This document shows positions 25,561 to 34,291 of a DNA stretch of 64,000 bases, one piece after another. The position numbers were made by a program, and so were the translations under genes. Numbering within the stretch: the stretch's first letter is position 1; every line of letters starts with the position of its first letter. Source of the DNA: Pedobacter cryophilus (GTDB lineage: Bacteria; Bacteroidota; Bacteroidia; Sphingobacteriales; Sphingobacteriaceae); contig NZ_SWBP01000001.1 of NCBI RefSeq assembly GCF_005116455.1, positions 62,001 through 126,000 on the forward strand, given 5' to 3'. The notes beneath the pieces were generated by a model. That model saw only the letters and a list, made by a program, of their open reading frames with translations, had not been told where the DNA came from and did no database searches.

Positions 25561-25904
25561 TATTTATGCCCCCCCACTTTACGTTTAGCTATAAAAGCTT
25601 CTGCTTCTTCATTGATTTCCTGGGCTGTTTTTTTACGGCCTAGTTTAATCCAGTTTATTAGTTCGTCTTTAGAGAAGTACAAACGTTTGCCTTGTTTGGA
25701 AACTGGTATAGCGGAACGCTGTACCAAACCGTAAATGGTGGGCACCGATAACTTAATGAGTTCGGCTGCTTGTTGGATGTTTAAGATTTGGTCTTCTTGT
25801 GGTGTAGACTTTTCTTGATTAAGCAAAATTTGCTCGATGTTGTTTAGCTTTTCGTGAAGCTGAAGGACCGCTTGTGGAAGCTGGTCGAATGATGGTTTTT
25901 CCAT
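25560..25904 (-). CDS. Helix-turn-helix protein (excisionase type)
   Basis: The 114-residue protein has an N-terminal coiled coil (LPQAVLQLHEKLNNIEQILL). A MerR-like HTH follows near residues 41-90: ILNIQQAAELIKLSVPTIYG, then LVQRSAIPVSKQGKRLYFSK and DELINWIKLGRKK. Its C-terminal tail KTAQEINEEAEAFIAKRK resembles the protein at 13086-13418, so the two are paralogous. It overlaps the next HTH gene by one base and leads the replication cluster of the island. Confidence 0.8.
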   Translation of the reverse strand: MEKPSFDQLPQAVLQLHEKLNNIEQILLNQEKSTPQEDQILNIQQAAELIKLSVPTIYGLVQRSAIPVSKQGKRLYFSKDELINWIKLGRKKTAQEINEEAEAFIAKRKVGGHK

Positions 25905-25985
25905 TGTCTGAATATTTTTTAATGTTTATTCAGCAATGGTCGTTGTTTGTTAATACCAATAACTACCTGCTATTACCAAAGGTAA

Positions 25986-27521
25986 TTAAGGTAATAAGCC
26001 TGCTAGTTTTAGCAGTTTGTTTTCCCAGTTATTTAAGTAATCTTTATTGAATTTTGAGAAGGTGCTACCATCTTTTCCGAGGTTTAAACCGCTAATTTCA
26101 TTATTTAATACTTCACTGAGAATTTGTCTTTTTATAGAAGGTTTTATTTTACCTTTTTTTTGAAGTGTTAAAATCCAATTACAAATTATCCCTTTACCAC
26201 CTCTTATAGGTCCGATATAATTTAAACTTTCATCTATTAAAGGTGTGTCTAATTTTGATAAAGCCAAAATGTAAAATAACCAATCTTGGGTTATGAATAA
26301 ATCGGAGAAAGATGGAGGTGACGACGATTCACTTGATGATACTTCGTTAGTTTTTGAGACACCTAGATTATTTTTTAATTTTTGACAATAATCAATAGCC
26401 CATTTAAATGCAGGATTGTTGGTATATTGAAATTCGTTATCGCATAACGTAATTATAGAATTAATCCAATTGTTTATTGTCTGTTTTTCATCAAGAGGTA
26501 CTTCCTTATTATTACGATTAGTAAACTTGATTGTTTTCTTAAGATCAAAAAGAGAATCTTCTAAATCATTCTCTAATTCTTTTTGCGTTAAGTTTATTTT
26601 TATATGGTTCGAAATACTATTAAAAGAAATATAATAACGTTTATTGAAAGTTATAATATCAAATTTTGAATATTCCCTATCTGTTTGGGATATTTTTGAT
26701 ATTTCATCTTTTATTAATGCTAAGAACTTGTAACAAGGAATAAATTCTTGATGATAAATCATCCTTTCTAAATCAGGAACTTTTCCATCTGGATAATTAT
26801 CACAACGAAAAACAATGTCTTTTTCATATTGAAAGATTGGTTCTTTTAATGGGATATCAATTTCAAGTCTCTCATAAAAATCAAAACAGTCTTTAATTTT
26901 TTCATCTCTAATTGATTTATCAAAAATCTCCTTCTCCTTAAATAGATAACTCTCAAAATCTTCCTGAAGAAGCTGTAATTTCTTTAAAGAAAAATTAGAT
27001 GTTATTTTTTCAGTAATAGTATAAATTTCTAATGCTGTCAAAACTGAGTGACGGATTTCATTGAAAAAATCAATTTGTGACAAAGATTCTTTCTTCTTAT
27101 TTGTTTTTTGCTTTTTAAAAGGCTTATCTATATCATTAGAGGGACTAATATTATCCTTAAAATCTAAATTAATTGTATTCACCTGGTTAACATTTTGTTT
27201 TCTAGATACTAGAAATTCCAATTTTCTTTTTGTAGAATAGTAAAATCTGTCAGCACCGGAATTTTCAATGATAGAAATTAGAACTGAGAAATCACTATCA
27301 TTTAAATTAGTATATCTGTCATATAATGAATCAACGTTTTGATAATCATGAACACAATTATTAAAAAATAATATTTCATCTTCTAGATATTCTATTTCAT
27401 TTCCCTCTATATTTTCTATAAAATATTCTAATCTTGATTGATAAAAGAAAATATAATCTTTGGAAGATTCAGTTAGGTAAGCTTTTAGGTCTGTTTTTCT
27501 TAGATTTGATTTACTATTCAT
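25986..27521 (-). CDS. Hypothetical island protein near the integrase
   Basis: I do not recognise this protein firmly. ATG 27521 is preferred to a TTG at 27572 directly beside the integrase stop codon, giving 511 residues. It is helical and rich in Lys, Glu and Asn. The segments EDEILFFNNCVHDYQN and YHQEFIPCYKFLALIKDEISKI vaguely recall RteC-type regulators of Bacteroidota elements, though the length is greater. No catalytic motif, signal peptide or membrane helix is seen. Its place next to the integrase suggests a role in regulation or excision. Confidence 0.6.
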   Translation of the reverse strand: MNSKSNLRKTDLKAYLTESSKDYIFFYQSRLEYFIENIEGNEIEYLEDEILFFNNCVHDYQNVDSLYDRYTNLNDSDFSVLISIIENSGADRFYYSTKRKLEFLVSRKQNVNQVNTINLDFKDNISPSNDIDKPFKKQKTNKKKESLSQIDFFNEIRHSVLTALEIYTITEKITSNFSLKKLQLLQEDFESYLFKEKEIFDKSIRDEKIKDCFDFYERLEIDIPLKEPIFQYEKDIVFRCDNYPDGKVPDLERMIYHQEFIPCYKFLALIKDEISKISQTDREYSKFDIITFNKRYYISFNSISNHIKINLTQKELENDLEDSLFDLKKTIKFTNRNNKEVPLDEKQTINNWINSIITLCDNEFQYTNNPAFKWAIDYCQKLKNNLGVSKTNEVSSSESSSPPSFSDLFITQDWLFYILALSKLDTPLIDESLNYIGPIRGGKGIICNWILTLQKKGKIKPSIKRQILSEVLNNEISGLNLGKDGSTFSKFNKDYLNNWENKLLKLAGLLP

Positions 27522-27572
27522 TAGATTATTTAATGCAAACCACCAAAATAAACAATAAACAGATAAAAACAA

Positions 27573-28802
27573 TTACAACAAATTTTCCATCGCTTCATCT
27601 ATTATACTATTCTCAAAGCTTTTTAAATAGGTTTGAGTAATAGCTTCTGTTTGATGACCCATAGATTCTGATATAATTGCGGTAGATACGCCGCTTTTCT
27701 TTAATACAGTTGCAAAGGTGTGACGGGCAACGTAACTAGTAAGAGGGATTCCAATTTCTGCCATTTTACCAATTTCTTTTAAATCTTGATTTACCCTGGT
27801 TAATACTTTGTGTATTCTATTGTGTTGCTGTGTAGGCGTAATATGAGTTTGCTTATTTAGTATTGAAAAGATATAATCATCCTTTGGAGGATTATTGGAA
27901 ATACGCCAAAATTCAATGATTTTTAAAGCTGGTGCCGGTAGTTTAAAATTTAGTTCTGTACCTGTTTTTGCTCTTTTATAATAGATGCGCCCATCAATTA
28001 AATTAACCCATTTTAAGTGCGCTACATCAACGAAGTTGATACCTTGACCATAGTAACTAAATAAGAAATATTGTTGCGCCTCGAACTCGCTAGAGCCTTG
28101 TTTAAATACTAAAGCTTCTATTTTTTTTAGTTCTTCTTTGGTGATTGCTCTCTTTTGAGTTTTGGTATTGTAGCGTTCTGTTATTTTAAATTTATGAAAT
28201 GGATAATTGTCTCTCTTTGCGTAGTTCTCTTCAATTGCAGCATTAAATAAAGCTCTAAGAGTTCGCATTCTTACTGATATTCCAGTATCACTTAATCCAT
28301 CAGCTTTTAGAGATGTTTCGAATTTTAATAGAAAATTATAATCAATTTGAGAGAAAGTAATATCCTTATTATCTAAGAATTTTTTAAGCTTATTTCGGGT
28401 ATCGTTGTAAACCTTAGAATTGCCAATTTGCTTTGCATCTTTTAGCTGCTGTATTTTTTGCTCAAAGAAATTAAAAACTGTTATTTTACTAATTGGCTTA
28501 CTTGCTTTGTTTATAAGGACATCAGGCGTAAAATCTTTATCCTCACTTTTTAAGTTCATCAAAGCATCATTATACTCAGCTACTTTTTTAGAAATGATCT
28601 TATCAATAATGCTTTTGTGCGGATGACTTTTCTTTGGTAGGTTGTCTTTTTCATTCCAGTCTTTCGAATGACAAGAAATGCCTAATGAAATATATTTGCG
28701 AACTCTGTTTTTAGTTACCCTTAACATGATGGGATGTTCTCCATTTGAAAGGGTTTTAGACTTAAAAAGTATAGCCTTAATTGTTGTATATTCTGTTGCC
28801 AT
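27573..28802 (-). CDS. Tyrosine recombinase (island integrase)
   Basis: The 409-residue protein has the three parts of Bacteroidota integrases: an arm-binding N-terminal domain (residues 1-100), a SAM-like core-binding domain (about 105-205) and a catalytic domain (215-400). Catalytic residues are Lys279 in KRAKTG, Arg360 in SYVARHTFAT, His383 in MGH and the nucleophile Tyr392 in TQTYLKSF. The position usually held by Arg I reads YGQGINFVDVAHL with Gln253 instead of Arg. The gene lies 156 bp from attR and reads into the island. Confidence 0.93.
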   Translation of the reverse strand: MATEYTTIKAILFKSKTLSNGEHPIMLRVTKNRVRKYISLGISCHSKDWNEKDNLPKKSHPHKSIIDKIISKKVAEYNDALMNLKSEDKDFTPDVLINKASKPISKITVFNFFEQKIQQLKDAKQIGNSKVYNDTRNKLKKFLDNKDITFSQIDYNFLLKFETSLKADGLSDTGISVRMRTLRALFNAAIEENYAKRDNYPFHKFKITERYNTKTQKRAITKEELKKIEALVFKQGSSEFEAQQYFLFSYYGQGINFVDVAHLKWVNLIDGRIYYKRAKTGTELNFKLPAPALKIIEFWRISNNPPKDDYIFSILNKQTHITPTQQHNRIHKVLTRVNQDLKEIGKMAEIGIPLTSYVARHTFATVLKKSGVSTAIISESMGHQTEAITQTYLKSFENSIIDEAMENLL

Positions 28803-28813
28803 AGTTAGAGTGG

Positions 28814-28835
28814 TTTACACATTGGTTTACACAAA
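28814..28835. repeat. Right copy of the 22-bp subterminal repeat
   Basis: This copy is identical to 10844-10865 and lies between the integrase start codon and attR. In its present place it could serve both as a recombinase arm site and as an operator of the integrase promoter. Confidence 0.8.
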
Positions 28836-28958
28836 CCTTACTTAACAAAGATAAGAAAACAGATAACATTACACAATAAAACAACATAAATAACTGATAT
28901 TTAGTTAATTATATTAATAAAAAGAGATAACAAAAAGTAACGATTTAGCACAAAACAG

Positions 28959-29005
28959 TGCCTTACAAGCAGGGGGTCACTGGTTCGAACCCAGTATCTC
29001 CCACA
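28959..29005. repeat. attR core (47 bp, duplicated tRNA-Val 3' half)
   Basis: The sequence is identical to 10749-10795. It covers the 3' side of the anticodon arm to just beyond the discriminator of tRNA-Val and has no 5' half, so it is not a functional tRNA. Chromosomal DNA with the original tRNA terminator begins directly after it. Confidence 0.95.
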
Positions 29006-30035
<1,030 letters not shown>

Positions 30036-30036
30036 C

Positions 30037-30063
30037 AAAAAGCCGACAATAGTCGGCTTTTTT
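30037..30063 (+). terminator. Terminator of truncated array unit 4
   Basis: AAAGCCGAC, loop AATA and GTCGGCTTT with a T run. It has the AATA loop of unit 1, unlike units 2 and 3. On the minus strand it may also stop transcription of the convergent oxidoreductase gene. Confidence 0.85.
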
Positions 30064-30070
30064 ATTACCT

Positions 30071-30087
30071 ATGTTTTTTGTCTACAT
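30071..30087 (+). pseudogene. Start of a fourth GIY-YIG gene, truncated
   Basis: ATGTTTTTTGTCTACAT is identical to the first 17 bases of copy 1, after which similarity stops. The remainder is the 3' end of the convergent oxidoreductase gene, whose stop codon (CTA at 30082-30084 on the plus strand) lies within this remnant. Confidence 0.7.
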
Positions 30088-31407
30088 CTTAATTCTCCAC
30101 TCTTTAAGCATGGGTCTTCCTAATAAAGCATTGGCTTCATCATCATTTTTAAACTGCTCTTTTTTAGGATTCCATTGCAAAGGTCTTTTTAGCTCATATG
30201 CTATGTTGCCAATATTACAAACCGAAGCCGTACGATGACCAACTTCAACATCACAAATAGGTTGAGTACGTTTGCGCATCGCATTTAAGAAATCCTTATA
30301 GTGATTTTCGCTTTTGTAAACATGCTTTTCAGCTTCTCCAATTTTTCTATCCTTAACAGAAACCGGAGTAGTTTCTAATTTACCTCTGGCAATTCGTAAC
30401 TCGCCTTCTGTACCTGTAAATAAAACCGCATTATTCCACTCCCAATTTTCGTGAGTCATGGTAATACCGTTCTCATATTTATAAGTTAAAAACGGATGTT
30501 CTTTGCCGTCAGGAGCAAATATTTCTACAGGTCCGCTGTTATCCATATCTAAAGCCCATTGCGCAATATCAAACATGTGAGCGCCCCAATCTGTCACCAA
30601 ACCACCACCAAATTCTTTGTATAAACGCCATCTGGGGTAAATATCCTGAGTAATTGGCGGTGCTAAAATAGCATTAAATGGCACTGCTTCATTCGGGCCC
30701 AACCATGCTTTCCAATCTAAGCCTTGCGGAACGGGTTCTTCGGGTAGGTTATACGCTATTGGCGGTGGCCCCACATTTACTTTGATGCTTTTAATTTCAC
30801 CGATGTAGCCATTTCTTATCAGTTCTACTGCCTGTCGAAACTCTGGCCAAGAGCGTTGCATATTTCCAGTCTGAAAAACACGATTATGTTTTCTAGTTGC
30901 GTTTACCATCGCTCTACCTTCTTTTACAGTAAGTGATAAAGGTTTTTCGCAAAAAATATCTTTTCCGGCTTCAGCCGCTCTCACTGCCATAGCTGCATGC
31001 CAATGATCTGGTGATGCAATTACTACTGCATCTACATCTTTTCTGGCTAATAATTCTCTAAAATCATTATAAACAGGAATATCAGCGTAAGCACCTAATT
31101 GTGGGTTTTTAGTATGCGCTTCTTTAATTCTATTGAGCAATAACTGCGCTTTATCTTTATAAACTTCACTTATTGCATTAATTCTAACCTCGTTGGTGCT
31201 TAAAAAAGAATTACTTAAACCGCGGGCTTGCTTCCCACAACCTATAAATCCTAATGAAATAATATCACTTGGTGCGGTATAAAAAGAACCATCGGGCCTT
31301 TTGCCTCCTAAAACAAATCGTGGAACAATCATTATTCCTGCTAATGCAGTAGCCGTATTTTTAATAAAATCTCTACGACTGTTAGGTATGGAGTTTTCTT
31401 CTTTCAT
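30082..31407 (-). CDS. Gfo/Idh/MocA-family oxidoreductase with Tat-type signal
   Basis: The 441-residue protein begins with a twin-arginine signal (NSRRDFIKNTATALAGIMIV), so it is probably exported folded. The NAD(P)-binding region has LGFIGCGKQARGL near residue 50 and the family motif EKPLSLTVKEG near 155, preceded by SPDHWHAAMAVRAAEAGKD. The C-terminal substrate domain includes WGAHMFDIAQWALDMDNSGP. Relatives with Tat signals in Bacteroidota act on glycosides or sugar derivatives in the periplasm. The last codons and stop lie within the broken fourth unit of the GIY-YIG array, so its C-terminus may have been altered slightly. It belongs with the sugar genes to the right by function only. 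Confidence 0.88.
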   Translation of the reverse strand: MKEENSIPNSRRDFIKNTATALAGIMIVPRFVLGGKRPDGSFYTAPSDIISLGFIGCGKQARGLSNSFLSTNEVRINAISEVYKDKAQLLLNRIKEAHTKNPQLGAYADIPVYNDFRELLARKDVDAVVIASPDHWHAAMAVRAAEAGKDIFCEKPLSLTVKEGRAMVNATRKHNRVFQTGNMQRSWPEFRQAVELIRNGYIGEIKSIKVNVGPPPIAYNLPEEPVPQGLDWKAWLGPNEAVPFNAILAPPITQDIYPRWRLYKEFGGGLVTDWGAHMFDIAQWALDMDNSGPVEIFAPDGKEHPFLTYKYENGITMTHENWEWNNAVLFTGTEGELRIARGKLETTPVSVKDRKIGEAEKHVYKSENHYKDFLNAMRKRTQPICDVEVGHRTASVCNIGNIAYELKRPLQWNPKKEQFKNDDEANALLGRPMLKEWRIKM

Positions 31408-31606
31408 TAAGTTTGGTATTAAAACTGGTTAGGTTTGATGCTGTAATTTATAAAAACATCGCTCATTTTTAAAATAAATTAAGGATTCTTTAAAAACAGA
31501 ATCCACTACGCTTTTAACATCAATAAACATTTTTTAAAAATATTTCACTTTAATTATGGAATTGGTACAATAATTTCATCTTGATTAAAACAAAAGATAA
31601 AAAATT

Positions 31607-32296
31607 ATGAAACGTATTATATTAACTACCCTAATTGCCTTAACCACCTTAGCTGGTTTTACTCAAAACATAGATACCCGTAAAAAAATTGAAGTCAACG
31701 GAAATGCCGAAATTGAAGTTACTCCAGATGAAATTTACGTTGGTATATCTTTAAAAGAGTACCTTAAAGACACCAGAAAGAAAATTACCATTGAAGAATT
31801 AGAAAGACAATTACAAACTGCAACTATTAAAGCAGGCATTGCATCAGAAGATTTTATGATTAACAATGTAAGTGGCTATACCAATTATTGGGAAAAGAAA
31901 AAAGACCCCCAGTTTTTGGCCTCAAAACAATACACTATCAAAGTAAAAGACCTCAACAAGCTGAATGATATTTTTGCATCAGTAGATCCAAAAGGCGTTG
32001 CTTATACTAATATTGAGCGTTATGCTTATTCTAAACAAGAAGAATTAAAAAAGGATTTAAAAATTAAAGCTTTAAAAGACGCAAAAACTAAGGCCACTTA
32101 CCTTACCGAAGCTATTGGCGAAAAACTAGGTGGAGCTTTAGAAATATCTGAAACAGGAAGCGAAAGCTACCCACAACCTTATTACCGCAATACCATGGCC
32201 ATGAAAACAGAAATGGCAGATGCGGCAATGCCCGAAATTGATTTCAAAAAAATAAAATTGACTGCATTAGTAAGAGCAGTTTTTGAGATTAAATAA
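31607..32296 (+). CDS. SIMPL domain (DUF541) periplasmic protein
   Basis: The 229-residue protein has a signal peptide (KRIILTTLIALTTLAGFTQ) and a SIMPL/DUF541 domain (KKIEVNGNAEIEVTPDEIYVGISLKEY at residues 26-52, then FASVDPKGVAYTNIERYAYSK and AIGEKLGGALEISETGSESY). Proteins of this family are envelope-located and of poorly defined function; one was linked to signalling near IRAK in animals and bacterial members to stress. It stands alone with a terminator directly downstream. Confidence 0.88.
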   Translation: MKRIILTTLIALTTLAGFTQNIDTRKKIEVNGNAEIEVTPDEIYVGISLKEYLKDTRKKITIEELERQLQTATIKAGIASEDFMINNVSGYTNYWEKKKDPQFLASKQYTIKVKDLNKLNDIFASVDPKGVAYTNIERYAYSKQEELKKDLKIKALKDAKTKATYLTEAIGEKLGGALEISETGSESYPQPYYRNTMAMKTEMADAAMPEIDFKKIKLTALVRAVFEIK

Positions 32297-32315
32297 TTAG
32301 AATTTTAAAATCCCT

Positions 32316-32343
32316 AAAAAGCTTCCATAAGGAGGCTTTTTTT
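32316..32343 (+). terminator. Terminator after SIMPL gene
   Basis: AAAAAGCTTCC, loop ATAA and GGAGGCTTTTT form a hairpin with one G-T pair, ending in a T run. Confidence 0.8.
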
Positions 32344-32369
32344 ATGCCCTTTAAACCTTAGATTTGAAT

Positions 32370-33422
32370 ATGGCAAGCATCCCCGAAAGAAATGATGTTC
32401 CTTCTAAAAAAAAGATCTTCTATCCAATACAAGATCCGTTAAAACAATACTTATTAAAGTATGATAGGGAAATGAAAATCCCGGTTCAATATTCAGACAT
32501 GCTACGGTTTAATCTTTCTACTCCCCTTTTAGATAAAAATGGGAAAGACACGCTTTGGCAAACTGTTTATTATGACGAGTCGGAGATGACTGAACTTTAC
32601 TCGGGTTTAAAGTTTATTTACGCTTTAATGCAGGCTTCTGGAAGGTTAGAAGTAATGGACCATCTTTCGGTTTCCCGAATAGATTATTGCTCTTTTGGTA
32701 ATTCTAAACCATTTAGGGTACGTATCATCAACCGCCTAAACGATAATTACGATCATTTTTATGTGAAACGAGCAGATGCTTCTCGGGTTTACGGTTTAGA
32801 ACTGGAGCATATTTTATCGCCTAACCGAATCAATTATTTAACCGATGATGATACTTTAATAGAAGAGCATATTCCGGGTTTGCCAGGCGATGTTTTTGTA
32901 AATGAGTATACCAATGATAATGTAAAATTTAATCAAACCCGTATCAGCAAAGAGTTTGTAAAATTTAATGAGCGTTGTTTTGTACGCCTTTTGGGCGATA
33001 TGCGCTCTTACAATTTTGTGGTAGATATTACGCCTGATATTGAAGGCAACCAGTACCGCATTAGAGCCATAGATTTTGACCAACAATCTTATGAAGGCAA
33101 GCTGCGTTTATACATGCCTCAGTATTTTAAAGAAAACAATAAATTGGTTTTATTAGGAATAGAAACCATTAATGAAAAATCTGCTAAACAATACCAGCAA
33201 GAAGAAAGAAGTATTATTAGTCACCGCATTAAATTGGGGCGCTACCGCTTAAAAGATTTGTTTCATGCTTCTTTAACAGATGAGCTAGCACCAATAGAAA
33301 AAACGCTGGCTTTAGGCAAAGAACTTGCAGCTTACCATAAAAACAGTCATTTCCTTAACATTACCCACATGGGAAAAATGGTAAACGCCCATATTTATGC
33401 CTGCATGGACAAAAAAGGGTAA
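32370..33422 (+). CDS. Conserved hypothetical protein with kinase-like signature
   Basis: This 350-residue protein (ATG 32370; a TTG two codons earlier is less likely) is not one I know by name. It has residues spaced like an aminoglycoside-phosphotransferase/protein-kinase fold: Lys133 in HFYVKRAD, Glu144 in GLELEHIL, hinge-like LIEEHIPGLPGD near 163, Asp210-x4-Asn215 in LLGDMRSYNFVVD, and Asp235-Asp237 in IRAIDFDQQ. The usual catalytic His-Gly-Asp is Leu-Gly-Asp. It has no signal peptide, so it is cytoplasmic. The neighbours, a SIMPL protein and a DUF4112 protein, give no hint of pathway. Confidence 0.7.
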   Translation: MASIPERNDVPSKKKIFYPIQDPLKQYLLKYDREMKIPVQYSDMLRFNLSTPLLDKNGKDTLWQTVYYDESEMTELYSGLKFIYALMQASGRLEVMDHLSVSRIDYCSFGNSKPFRVRIINRLNDNYDHFYVKRADASRVYGLELEHILSPNRINYLTDDDTLIEEHIPGLPGDVFVNEYTNDNVKFNQTRISKEFVKFNERCFVRLLGDMRSYNFVVDITPDIEGNQYRIRAIDFDQQSYEGKLRLYMPQYFKENNKLVLLGIETINEKSAKQYQQEERSIISHRIKLGRYRLKDLFHASLTDELAPIEKTLALGKELAAYHKNSHFLNITHMGKMVNAHIYACMDKKG

Positions 33423-33542
33423 TCAATTTTATGCTTTTGGGAAGAGGTTTTAGGTTCCATTGTAGCATAATACTTAAAACTTAAAAACCTAATACTTACC
33501 ACTCCGCTACTGATTAGGTACGCAAATTGTAGTGCTAAAATT

Positions 33543-34004
33543 ATGGAAAGCACTCAAACAGATACCCGTTTAAAATACGTTGCAAAAATCAGCAAATTGT
33601 TAGATAGTCAATTTGAAATTGGCGGTTTCAAATTTGGGATTGATCCTATTTTAAACTTTATTCCTTTTGCCGGGGATGGCGCTACTACTTTGGTTTCTCT
33701 TGCTTTGGTTTACACCATGAATAAGCATGGAGCCAGCAACAAAATTGTGGTAAAAATGTTGGGTAATGTTTTGATAGATTTCATTTTAGGTGCTATTCCT
33801 TTATTAGGATGGATTTTCGATTTCTACTTTAAAGCCAACGATAGAAACTTAAAACTATTAAATGAGCATTATTCAGAAGGTAAACATACCGGCAGTGCCA
33901 AAGGATTATTAACCGGAATTCTTATTGCTTTTATTGTGGTGATGATAATTGCTTTTTGGGCCATTTGGAGTATTAGTTCTTGGTTGTTTGGATTGGTGTT
34001 TTAA
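33543..34004 (+). CDS. DUF4112 membrane protein
   Basis: The 153-residue protein shows the DUF4112 pattern: FKFGIDPILNFIPFAGDGATTLVSLALVY near residues 28-56 and LGNVLIDFILGAIPLLGWIFDFYFKANDRNLKLL near 78-111. These give two membrane-embedded helical pairs. A third hydrophobic helix is at the C-terminus (GILIAFIVVMIIAFWAIWSI). The function of the family is unknown. The 287-bp gap that follows holds a fragment of a common intergenic repeat (CCACGGAGGACGCGGAG near 34028) and otherwise AT-rich DNA. Confidence 0.85.
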   Translation: MESTQTDTRLKYVAKISKLLDSQFEIGGFKFGIDPILNFIPFAGDGATTLVSLALVYTMNKHGASNKIVVKMLGNVLIDFILGAIPLLGWIFDFYFKANDRNLKLLNEHYSEGKHTGSAKGLLTGILIAFIVVMIIAFWAIWSISSWLFGLVF

Positions 34005-34291
34005 AACCAAAATAAATAAAATTTTAACCACGGAGGACGCGGAGATCACAGAGCTAATTGATTGAAATCTATAAAAAGCGCTATTTTGAGGATTTGAAGC
34101 CTATGAATTCCTTTATTGATTGATCTGGATTAAAACTTTAAAAATTGACCTAAAACAAGTGAAATTTTACTTTTACTATCATTTAATATGATAAAAAATA
34201 AAATTTCACTATCATTGAACATAAAACCTAAATCTTGAGTTTGCCGCCAAAAGCAACTAAAAATAGTTAGAAATTAAGATCGCTTAATGTT

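Larger units (their letters stand above)
10749..29005. mobile_element. tRNA-Val-integrated genomic island (non-conjugative, defence cargo)
   Basis: A perfect 47-bp direct repeat of the tRNA 3' half borders this element (10749-10795 and 28959-29005). A tyrosine recombinase gene lies 156 bp inside the right end. A perfect 22-bp sequence is repeated just inside both ends. Internal genes include two excisionase-type HTH proteins and a VirE-N/DUF3987 protein typical of Bacteroidota mobile elements. No relaxase, coupling protein or Tra gene is visible, so it is integrative and at most mobilisable. The cargo is an R-M-like operon and a nuclease/HATPase/STAS/PIN operon. The distance between repeats is about 18.2 kb. 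Confidence 0.93.

Noticed and set aside
23039-25904. Conjugation or relaxase genes in the island
   Set aside because: The proteins here are VirE-N/DUF3987 and small HTH proteins; no HUH relaxase, coupling ATPase or Tra-like membrane proteins are visible anywhere in the island.
27522-27572. Upstream TTG extension of the hypothetical gene next to the integrase
   Set aside because: The extra 17 residues are hydrophobic and begin directly beside the integrase stop codon; ATG 27521 is the simpler start.
28959-29005. Second tRNA-Val gene
   Set aside because: Only the 3' half from the anticodon arm onward is present; the 5' acceptor strand and D-arm are missing. It is the attR duplicate.
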